Part shown: positions 30,544 to 38,900 of the stretch, one piece after another
Layout: each line of letters starts with the position of its first letter
Numbering within the stretch: the stretch's first letter is position 1
Source of the DNA: Marinobacterium_D sp050908845
Lineage (GTDB): Bacteria; Pseudomonadota; Gammaproteobacteria; Pseudomonadales; Balneatricaceae
Length of the DNA stretch: 64,000 nucleotides
Direction: 5' to 3'
NCBI RefSeq assembly: GCF_050908845.1
Contig: NZ_CP194171.1
Location: 434,001 to 498,000, forward strand
Position numbers and translations under genes: made by a program
The notes under the pieces: model-generated
The model's input: the letters and a program-made list of their open reading frames with translations, nothing else
What the model was told of the DNA's origin: nothing
Database searches by the model: none

Positions 30544-32631
30544 ATGGATGCTCTGGACCAAAAGATTACCCAAGCCTTTGACGGTAAAGTCGTTCGTAAG
30601 GATCTCGTTCACCGCATCAAGAAGGGGACAAACGTCCCCACCTTCGTCTTGGAGTTTCTGCTGGCGCGGTATTGCGCCAGCGATGACGAGGCAGAAATCA
30701 CCGCGGGTATGGAAGCGGTGCTGGAGACCCTGCAGGACAACTACGTGCGCCCCAATGAGGCAAATAAGGCGCAATCATTCGTAGCGACCAAAGGTAAGCA
30801 CCGTTTTATCGACAAGGTTCATGTGAACTATGTCGAGAAAGATCGCCGTCATTGGGCTGCGCTGGAAAACTTCGATTCACGTAAGGTTGCCATCAGTGAG
30901 AAGTTTTACCGCGATAATGACCGGTTGTTGCAGGGCGGTCTGTGGTGCGAGGTGACCATCGCCTACAACGAAATTGAAGATGATGATTACGCATTTTACA
31001 TTGAAGACCTACGCCCCATTCAGCTAAGCCGCTTCAGTTATGAGCAATACTGCGAGGGCCGTGAGCAGTTCAGCCGTGATGACTGGATGGATGTTGTTCT
31101 CCGCTCCGTTGGACTAGAGCCAACAAAGCTTACGCATCGGGTGAAAATGCACTTTATCGCCCGACTGCTGCCACTTGTGGAACCCAACTTTAACTTCATT
31201 GAGCTCGGGCCTCGCGGTACCGGTAAGTCCTATTTCTTCAGTGAATTCTCCCCATACTCGACGCTGATCAGTGGTGGCCAAGCCACCAAAGCAACGCTGT
31301 TCTATAACAATCAGCGTAAGAAGATCGGCTTGGTCGGTTTCTGGGATACGGTCGCCTTCGATGAAGTGGGCGGTATCAAGGTCAAAGATCCCGATACCAT
31401 TCAGATCATGAAAGACTTCATGGCCAACGGCCGCTTCTCGCGTGGCGTTGAGGTCATAGCTGATGCGTCTATGGCCTTTGTGGGTAACCTGGACCTGTCA
31501 GTTAGCCAAATTGTTAATTCAGAGGTCTACGACCTTTTCCAGCCACTCCCCAAAGAGTTCGACCTGGCAGTGATGGATCGCTTTGCCTGCTACTTGCCCG
31601 GCTGGGAAATGCCTAAAAACAGCAGCGAGTTCCTAACCGGCAACTATGGGTTTATTACTGATTACCTGGCAGAAGCCTTCCATTACCAACTGAAGCATAC
31701 GAATCGCTACGAAGAGGTATCCAAGAGGATCCGCTTGGGAGCCGCCGTTGAAGGACGTGATGAGAAGGGAATCAAAAAGACCGTTGCTGCCCTGGTTAAA
31801 ATTCTGCACCCATCAACTCCTCCTAGTGATGAGGAGTTTGAAGAATACGTCACTTATGCCGTTGAGTGTCGTCGCCGGGTAAAAGAGCAAATGAATAAGC
31901 GCAAAACAGATGATGAGTTTGCGCGTATTAACCTGTCCTACTTCAACACTGAGGGCCGCGAAGTCATCGTTCATTGCCCTGAGTCGAAGAATGCCAGTGC
32001 AACTCAAGAGCCTTCTCGCAAAAATATCCACAACCCCGACGAGCTGACAGATATAGATGTTGCTGAGGTCGAAGAAGCTCCTGTAGCTCCTGAGCCTGCT
32101 GAGGTAGAAGTGGTTGCTCCTCCAGCGGATGGCGATAGTGGAGCTTTAGTTACTGATGAGCTGCAGGAAAAGCATTTCACTATTCATTACGGCGATACGG
32201 GGCAGAGCTATGAGTCCATCATTGGCCCCTACCTGGTCGGCGCAAAAGCCGTCGAGATAGAAGACCCTTATATCCGCGCCACACATCAGGTGCAGAACTT
32301 AGTGCGTTTCTGTGAGGCTGTTCTCAAAGCGCCGACGGTTAGGAAAATCGTACTCACAACCAGCTATGACGATGAAACGGATATCAAAGAGCTATCTGAG
32401 CGGCTCGAAGACCTGAAGCAGAGCCTCGTTGAGTTAGACATCGAGCTCCAGGTGAAGATCAATGAGAACCTCCATGATCGAGAAATCCGAATTGATAACG
32501 GTTGGGTTATCAAGATTGGCCGTGGCCTGGATTTCTTCCAAAAGCCTGATAGCTGGTTTGGTATAGGGGTTACGGATCTTACGTTGAGGAAATGCTTGGA
32601 GACTAAGGTCGATATCTTTAAAGCAGATTAA
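30544..32631 (+). CDS. brxL: BREX AAA+ protein BrxL with a MITD1-like C-terminal domain
   Basis: This 695-residue protein starts 3 bases after pglZ. The N-terminal BrxL domain (MDALDQKITQAFDGKVVRKDLVHRIK pattern) is followed by an AAA core with Walker A GPRGTGKS near residue 222 and Walker B AFDEVGG near residue 273. In other type 1 systems BrxL ends in a Lon-like protease part. Here an acidic, proline-rich linker (about residues 505-540) leads to a C-terminal part with IEDPYIRATHQVQNLVRFCE and HDREIRIDNGWVIKIGRGLD. These match, from memory, the phospholipase D-like C-terminal domain of eukaryotic MITD1. I see no Ser-Lys Lon catalytic region. The last gene of the operon. Confidence 0.9.
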   Translation: MDALDQKITQAFDGKVVRKDLVHRIKKGTNVPTFVLEFLLARYCASDDEAEITAGMEAVLETLQDNYVRPNEANKAQSFVATKGKHRFIDKVHVNYVEKDRRHWAALENFDSRKVAISEKFYRDNDRLLQGGLWCEVTIAYNEIEDDDYAFYIEDLRPIQLSRFSYEQYCEGREQFSRDDWMDVVLRSVGLEPTKLTHRVKMHFIARLLPLVEPNFNFIELGPRGTGKSYFFSEFSPYSTLISGGQATKATLFYNNQRKKIGLVGFWDTVAFDEVGGIKVKDPDTIQIMKDFMANGRFSRGVEVIADASMAFVGNLDLSVSQIVNSEVYDLFQPLPKEFDLAVMDRFACYLPGWEMPKNSSEFLTGNYGFITDYLAEAFHYQLKHTNRYEEVSKRIRLGAAVEGRDEKGIKKTVAALVKILHPSTPPSDEEFEEYVTYAVECRRRVKEQMNKRKTDDEFARINLSYFNTEGREVIVHCPESKNASATQEPSRKNIHNPDELTDIDVAEVEEAPVAPEPAEVEVVAPPADGDSGALVTDELQEKHFTIHYGDTGQSYESIIGPYLVGAKAVEIEDPYIRATHQVQNLVRFCEAVLKAPTVRKIVLTTSYDDETDIKELSERLEDLKQSLVELDIELQVKINENLHDREIRIDNGWVIKIGRGLDFFQKPDSWFGIGVTDLTLRKCLETKVDIFKAD

Positions 32632-32690
32632 AATTTCAATTGTTGTTTGTGAAGATTTTTTAAAACGTAAGCTTATACAACGAGTATAAA

Positions 32691-33017
32691 TTGGATTGTT
32701 TGGAATATATGTTTAAAGATTTAGAGAGTGTGACTTTTATAGAGAATAGAAATAAATATCTTGGACAGGTTCTTGGATCAGAAAAAGATTATTTTTGGTT
32801 GTTAGTTCCAGAGTTAAAGAATGTTTATGTGGGTCATCCTGATCGGGTTTTTGAGTTGGATGGCGTAAAATATTTTTCTGTGTTTGATCATGTCAGATCT
32901 GTGGACAGCATCCTTGAAAAAAATGGAAACGTCGCATCAGATTTTTTTTGTTACAGTAAAGATTCTGAAAAAATGAAGAAAATTCTTAAAACTTTGAATC
33001 TTATTTTTCCAATGTGA
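32691..33017 (+). CDS. AT-rich hypothetical protein
   Basis: These 108 residues start at TTG; an ATG at 32709 is the alternative, and neither has a strong ribosome-binding site. The base composition (35% GC in one row counted) differs sharply from the BREX genes 60 bases upstream. The sequence has no motif that I recognise; several aromatic residues and a beta-rich first half (YLGQVLGSEKDYFWLLVPE) suggest a small globular cytoplasmic protein. It could be an immunity-type or accessory protein of the next gene, but nothing shows that. Confidence 0.45.
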   Translation: MDCLEYMFKDLESVTFIENRNKYLGQVLGSEKDYFWLLVPELKNVYVGHPDRVFELDGVKYFSVFDHVRSVDSILEKNGNVASDFFCYSKDSEKMKKILKTLNLIFPM

Positions 33018-33125
33018 ATGTATAATTTTATCCATCTTATGGATGATATAGTAGGTTTTTAATAAGTCATCTAATAATCACAGAAGATTTAAAAGATTTC
33101 TAGTTAGACCAGGAGGGTTGAATAA

Positions 33126-33818
33126 GTGGGTAAGTCTTTTGAGAAAATTTGTGATGAGTGTGGTGTCTTATTAAGAATTACAGAGTCACCAAGTGATGGT
33201 TGGTTTATATACGAAGTTGATACCGGTTTATTACACGAATGTGGCCAGGGAAATAAAAGTGATATTGAATATATAGACGGACCATTAACAATTAGAACTA
33301 ATTGTTGGTTTTGTGGTGATATCGTATATTTCTATCGAGCAGATAATGGAGGAATGGCCCTATTTGATAACTTAGGAAAGCCATGGCCTCTACACCCATG
33401 CTGGAATACCTACTCGAAATATAGAAATTCTTACCTCAATAAACTGAACGAAACATTGAAAAAGCATAGTCTTTCAAATAGGAGAGGGGACTATGATTTT
33501 GTGTCGAGAGGGATAGGAATTGAGAAACCTTCGACAAAAATATTTTTGAAATCGATAGACCATCATGCGTTAGATACAGCAACAAAGGGAATTGTTGATT
33601 TGTTGAATAATTATAAGGTCTATCCTAAGGAAACGATTCCATTAAAAAATAGAATAGAGTTTATTCAGGGTGTTAGAACTAAGTTATATAGAAGACTAAT
33701 ATCATTTGAACATAATTTTGACTCCCGTTTTACCGAAAACCAGAGGATGCTAGTTGCTGCAATGGAGCATCTATATATACCTAAGGTTGTTGAGTTGGTT
33801 ATAAAGTCAGATAACTAG
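33126..33818 (+). CDS. hypothetical protein with zinc-ribbon-like CWFCG motif
   Basis: This 230-residue protein starts with GTG at 33126, 9 bases after AGGAGG. It has CDECGVLLR at residues 9-17, a second pair in TNCWFCGDIVYFYRADNGG, and LGKPWPLHPCW just after. The CWFCG...FYR.DNGG...LG.PWP.HPC arrangement recalls a zinc-binding module I have seen in uncharacterised island proteins. The C-terminal half is helical and basic. GC is very low (27% in one row). It sits between BREX and the hydrolase-TPR-PIN unit, as an orphan cargo gene. Confidence 0.6.
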   Translation: MGKSFEKICDECGVLLRITESPSDGWFIYEVDTGLLHECGQGNKSDIEYIDGPLTIRTNCWFCGDIVYFYRADNGGMALFDNLGKPWPLHPCWNTYSKYRNSYLNKLNETLKKHSLSNRRGDYDFVSRGIGIEKPSTKIFLKSIDHHALDTATKGIVDLLNNYKVYPKETIPLKNRIEFIQGVRTKLYRRLISFEHNFDSRFTENQRMLVAAMEHLYIPKVVELVIKSDN

Positions 33819-33902
33819 TATGAAATGGGGTATCACTCCTTTAATGATTTTTATTTTTAGGCCACCAAATAAGGAATTAATATGTCAGAGGAACTAGATT
33901 AA

Positions 33903-34001
33903 ATGGCATTTAAGTTCTTTAACCTTTTCGCTCAGTATGAATATGCGCTGCAGCCTGGATCCAAAACGGACATCGAGAGTAATGCTACAGCTCGAAGGTA
34001 G
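33903..34001 (+). pseudogene. short degenerate frame between cargo genes
   Basis: The frame from the ATG at 33903 reads MAFKFFNLFAQYEYALQPGS and stops after 32 codons. The FNLFAQYEYALK-type start recalls the N-terminus of a larger hypothetical family, so this may be a truncated remnant. The rest of the interval 33819-34052 shows no gene. Confidence 0.3.
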
Positions 34002-34042
34002 ACGGTAGGCGTAACCACAAATTACGGAGTTCATTGTTGCCG

Positions 34043-34062
34043 CGTGCACTTTCTAGTGCACG
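34043..34062 (-). terminator. hairpin at the end of the two-gene unit
   Basis: A perfect 8-bp stem CGTGCACT / AGTGCACG with a TTCT loop overlaps the stop codon of the 640-residue gene. There is no T tract, so termination is only a possibility. Confidence 0.4.
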
Positions 34063-35975
34063 AATGCGGTCAGAGCTGCATCAGCCGCTGCGCAGTGGGG
34101 CATTAGTGTCGGCTCAAGCTGAACCAGCTTGCGGATATTGGCGAGGAGCGATTTTGCTGCATTTTTCTCGTCGATTTCAAAGGCAATCTCAGTTATCCAC
34201 TCTCCGGCAAATCGAGCCCAGTCTTCAAGACTTTCTATTGCTGCTGCAGCGATCATTAGGGTTCGGAGTTCGTGGTCTATTCTAATTGATAGATTTTGCC
34301 TACGACGCAAAACGCGAATTAAGATTCGCAGCGCATCGGCGAGCTCAGAGCCTCTAGTCGCTGCAGCTACGATCGCGAGCCCATATATCAGATTGAGAGT
34401 TGTGTCATCATCTTCCACTTTCTCAACTAAGAATTTGACTCGGTGGAGAGCCGATGCAGCAAGGTTAGACTGCCCCTCAGGCAGGTCGAATAGTAGAGAC
34501 GTGTTAACTAATCCATTGAAAGAATCAGCTTCCAGGTGAGTCTTCTCTAAAGCTTCAGTGACCTCCTTGAGTATGTGCTCAGGTATAGGATTCTGAGGGT
34601 GTTCCCCACCTTCTAGAGGGCCCGGAAGGCTGGGGAGTGGCCACGGGGCAGCCCCGGCAAGACTTGAGTCAGGTCCAAGCAGGAGAGCTCTCAAAGATTC
34701 GCTTTGAATCTTAGCTTCGTTTTTTCTGGCTGCATTTGAGATCCGCCCAATTGATTCGGCGCGGAGTTGCGTAGCAATAACGAAGTCTGGAAGCCAGCGT
34801 GGTTCAAGGCGCAGATCGATGAGTGCTTGAGGATAGTATGTATGACATAAACCTGAGGTCTCTGCCCATTCAATCATGCTCTTTGGGGAAGTGTGCGATA
34901 GATTGCTTGCACGGACGGCCATTGATGCTTGTGCAATAGCGGCTTGCCTCCGATAAAAGGGCGGGACGTCTTCGAGCAGTCGAGTTTCTGCCAATTCTGA
35001 GGCTATCAAGACAATCATAGTGGAGAGTAGCGAGAAGCTGTTTTCATCACTCTCGGGATCTTCCGCGGTAATTTTTTTGACGATTTGTTCAATGAATGGA
35101 GCAAGCTCGGGATGATTATCCAAATGACTGAGTGCTATTTCCACCGCGCCTGTAAGTGACATGGGGTCACCATAATTTATTAACCACTGGTAAATTTCTT
35201 GTAGCGCCTCGCTGCTTAGGTCATCAATGTCTATGCTTTCTGAAATTAAACCTATCGAGCATAAAAAAAGGGCGTACAGAAAGCCATCGGAGGCACTCCA
35301 GCCCTTCAAGCCTGCAATTAGTGGCTTCGCGCCGATCTCAATGTACTCAGCAACAGTTTTGGCTGACCCGAGGTGACCCACTAATTTGCCATAATAATTA
35401 CGATTACGCGGGACTAATATTCCAAGATCTACTTTGCTATGCGCTAAGTTATTTTTGATAGAAAGTTCTGTGCTGACTGGAGACTGCTCTATTTCGGCCA
35501 AGAGCTCTGTAAACTCCTGGTCTGTAAGAGGACGTTCCCTAAGATGGCTTTGCCAATTTTGATAGATAGGGTCTTCTAAATAGACCTTTTTAGCGACCCT
35601 CTCGAACCAGTCTGTTCTGGTTATAACGTCATCAGCCAGACCTGAGTGATCTTTGAGAGTATAGGACTGATCGTCAGAGCGACAGTAGAACTTGAGCGTT
35701 TCCCCTTCCTGCTTTACAAACACCTCCCAAAGATTATTTTTTTCATCGTGGACGGTAGCCGTTTGATGCTGGGTTTGTAAGGCATTGCGGATACTGTCAT
35801 AGAGCGAATCGCGCCGGAAAGACGGACCGTCCTCACCCAAGGTGATATTTGTTACAGTCGAGAGAGCAAATTGCGCAAGGAAGGTATCGTCCTCGAAAAG
35901 ATTCTTCCTTATACGAGGAGGTAACATTTCAAGTACTTGGCTGAAAAGTTCGGGTGTCATTGAGTGATTAGTCAT
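34053..35975 (-). CDS. uncharacterised 640-residue partner protein
   Basis: I do not recognise this protein. It begins MTNHSMTPELFSQVLEMLPPRIRKN. Residues 50-150 look like a mixed alpha/beta domain (VHDEKNNLWEVFVKQEGETLKFYCRSDD, possible small sensor fold), and the rest is predominantly helical and repeat-like, with alanine-rich segments near the end (YGLAIVAAATRGSELADAL). No signal peptide, membrane segment, P-loop or nuclease motif is visible. Its ATG overlaps the last 8 bases of the upstream giant gene, so the two are translationally coupled and probably work together. A second ATG at 35960 is an alternative start. Confidence 0.75.
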   Translation of the reverse strand: MTNHSMTPELFSQVLEMLPPRIRKNLFEDDTFLAQFALSTVTNITLGEDGPSFRRDSLYDSIRNALQTQHQTATVHDEKNNLWEVFVKQEGETLKFYCRSDDQSYTLKDHSGLADDVITRTDWFERVAKKVYLEDPIYQNWQSHLRERPLTDQEFTELLAEIEQSPVSTELSIKNNLAHSKVDLGILVPRNRNYYGKLVGHLGSAKTVAEYIEIGAKPLIAGLKGWSASDGFLYALFLCSIGLISESIDIDDLSSEALQEIYQWLINYGDPMSLTGAVEIALSHLDNHPELAPFIEQIVKKITAEDPESDENSFSLLSTMIVLIASELAETRLLEDVPPFYRRQAAIAQASMAVRASNLSHTSPKSMIEWAETSGLCHTYYPQALIDLRLEPRWLPDFVIATQLRAESIGRISNAARKNEAKIQSESLRALLLGPDSSLAGAAPWPLPSLPGPLEGGEHPQNPIPEHILKEVTEALEKTHLEADSFNGLVNTSLLFDLPEGQSNLAASALHRVKFLVEKVEDDDTTLNLIYGLAIVAAATRGSELADALRILIRVLRRRQNLSIRIDHELRTLMIAAAAIESLEDWARFAGEWITEIAFEIDEKNAAKSLLANIRKLVQLEPTLMPHCAAADAALTAFVH

Positions 35976-38900
35976 CTTCAGCTCTCTGGTATTTTACCGA
36001 AATCTCAGAACCTCGCTTAACAAATTCTTTCGCCCGCTCTACTAAGGTGGCGTAGCTCTGTGGGTCTTTCTCAGCAAGCGGGTTAAGTACACGGCCTTCA
36101 AACCAGCGCCAGTAAGCTTCTCGCACTGAGGCGGGTTGTTCTACGGGGAGTAACATTAAACACGAGAGCCAGGCGCGATACTGTTCTATTAGCCGCGCTG
36201 TATCTATGTTCGCAAGGTGTGCCCATCCTCTAATATCGCTGAGCTCTAGCAGCCAGTCTGACCTAGTCGCGGCCGCTTGTTCGTCAAAGCCTGGGCCGCT
36301 TTTCCACTGATCTCTTATTGCTAGTAAGCAGGCCCTCAAGGTGGCATTTAGCCAAGCTAGCTCTCTTGGTAACTGTAGAGTTTCACTCATACGGATACTA
36401 AGAATGTTTTCCCGTACGGCTCTGAACTCAGCAGTTTCTGTAGGGAAGCTATTCGTTACAGGTGTTGCTGAAAGGATCTCAGTAAGTTCCGCAACGTCTA
36501 GCGGTATTAGAGCAAAGTTTGCTTGGCGCAAGGTTGTCCTTGCGTCTCGTACCTGTTGCTTTGATATTTCTCCGCGAGCAAGCAAAATGGCTAGAACATC
36601 CAGCGTTGAGAGAATGGGCCTGTATGCGGTTTCAGACGAAAGTGTTTTGTGCTGATTTACGTAACGATCGTCGATGACGCCAGCTTCAGCTTCATCCATC
36701 AGCTTTAACATGGCTAGTGTGGGGTGCGTCATTACGTCTTGGTATTGGTCCTTATGATCCCCTCTTACCGCCCGAGCGAGTTTAACTTTGCCACTTTCTA
36801 GGCCACTGCGCACATGGGAGCGGAGACGATCGACAATAGCGACAACGTCTGCTCCTTTCGCGTCGTACGCGATGAGGGCATCGGCCTCCTGTATTTCATT
36901 ACGAGATATTACGACCGTGATATTAGCGCGATGCAATTTGGGTAAAAGGTCAAGAAAGTCGAGATGCGAGACTGCGAGATCGTCTAGATAGAGAATAGCC
37001 CCATCGCTGATTTCATGTTGGGTCGGCCAGGGTTTCTCCCTAACGTTGAGGGCTGAATATGCCTTCTCGGACTCCGATGAAGTAAGAACCCCTTTCTGAA
37101 CAAGTTTGTCTACCACATCAGTGCAACTGCAAAGGAATGCCTCGTATGAGGAAAGGTCAGCCTCCTCTTTCATAAAGGTGCTGACCTTATAAACTGGTCC
37201 TCCTCGAACCACCAATCGTTGTCTCTCGTCTACATGGGATGAGGCTTCGGCAAGCAAAGTAGCCAGTTCTTCACCAATTTCATGAACAAGGTGTTCCGGT
37301 GGTGTGGCATTTCCCTCGAAGGGGTATAGCTGCTTTTCAGATATCATGCGCCTGAGGTCTCTGGCGGCTTCTACCCGACTGGGTTGATGGAACAGGAGTT
37401 GTGCCTTTTCTTGGAGCAACCAGCCTAAGGTCTCATGAGGAATAACAATTCTTTCGAACTTTTCGATACAAAGATCCAAGATGCCGAGGAATTCGGTGGT
37501 CATGAGGGCTGTTGGATCCATGGCGATGACCTGTGGATCGATGTCGTACGTTTTGCGCGTGCCGCTGAATCCATAGATTAGTGGGCGTCTGCGGACATCC
37601 ATTTCGCTCAAATTGCATATGGCTGGTCGCAGAAATAGGCTTAGGAGGGTGCGGTTCAGGAGCCTGCCTGCCATAAAAATTGGCATGAGGCCTTGGGCAA
37701 GCTGACTGCTGGTATTTATTTCTCGCTCCTGCCAGCTGGGCTTTTGTTCGATTAGATCCTCTATTGACATTGTTTGAACTGGACCTTCGCCGTTCTCCTG
37801 TGAGAGGGAAGCCGCTCTTCCAAGCCAATTGCAGACCTCGGGGCGATGTTCCCATCCAGCTTTTGAGGCCTGCTCATAACAGTTCATTAGGACTACAGGA
37901 TCGTCAGGTGCCTTAATCGCTGCTTCGCGAATAAGCACTTCTCCGCGGGCGGCGCCAATAAGCTGGGCGATGGAAGCATCCCTTATTAGTTCATGCGCCG
38001 ATCGATCTGCACGGTTGCTCCACTCGCTTTCTACGAAACTCTGGAGTGATTCCCAGTCACCTGAAACGATACTTAGATTGACCTGTAATTGCCGAGCCTC
38101 TGCCGAGTCATTTGCCTGGCGCAGTGTGTCTAGTTCTGAACGTGCTTGATCGAGGGTGCCTTTCTCGAAAAATATCTCGGCTTGAAGAAGGTGAAGTTCA
38201 GGATACTGGCTAATAAGGGTCGGGTATGAGGCAAAAACTGCTAGTGCGTCATCGAGGAGTTCTTCTTTGTATAACGCAATTACACAGCGACGAGCGTTGG
38301 CAATATCACCGGTCTGGTCAAGTAAGAGCCTTCCGTATTCGGCTACCCTCGCCCAGTTCTTCGTCTCTTCGTATGTGTCCACTAGGAGACGCAGATCGGT
38401 AATGGATTTGCTTTGCTCATAAATAGCAAGCAGTTCAGCGATAGGATCGTGCCCTTCAGCCTTCGCCAGTTGGTTTCGAAGACGGCGCGATTCATCGTCG
38501 GTAAGACCGCGTTCTATAGATTCCTGAAGGCGTACCTGAGCCTTTGCGGTTTGGCCGGATCTCGAGAGCATCTCAATTTCGAAAAAGTAGATACCCTTCC
38601 AGTGCAGGTGCTCCAAAAGTTGGTTTCGGTGTTGATCAATGTAGGCTGCGGCGTCCGCGTGGCTTTTTCGTGTGAAAGCAAGGGCGAAGCGCGCAGTAGC
38701 TGCATGAAGAGAGGTTCCCCCGCTAAGGGCAGTCTGGCGATCGACCTCTTTTTCCGCTTGCAACAGATCAATCTCGACACCAAATTGAATTGCAAGGTTT
38801 AGGCGTCTAAGGAGTGTAGCTGGATCCTTTATGCTAGCAGCCAACTCTTGTTGTGCTTCCTGTGTTGTATCGGGGTCCATGAGGCGAAGCCATAGCCCCC

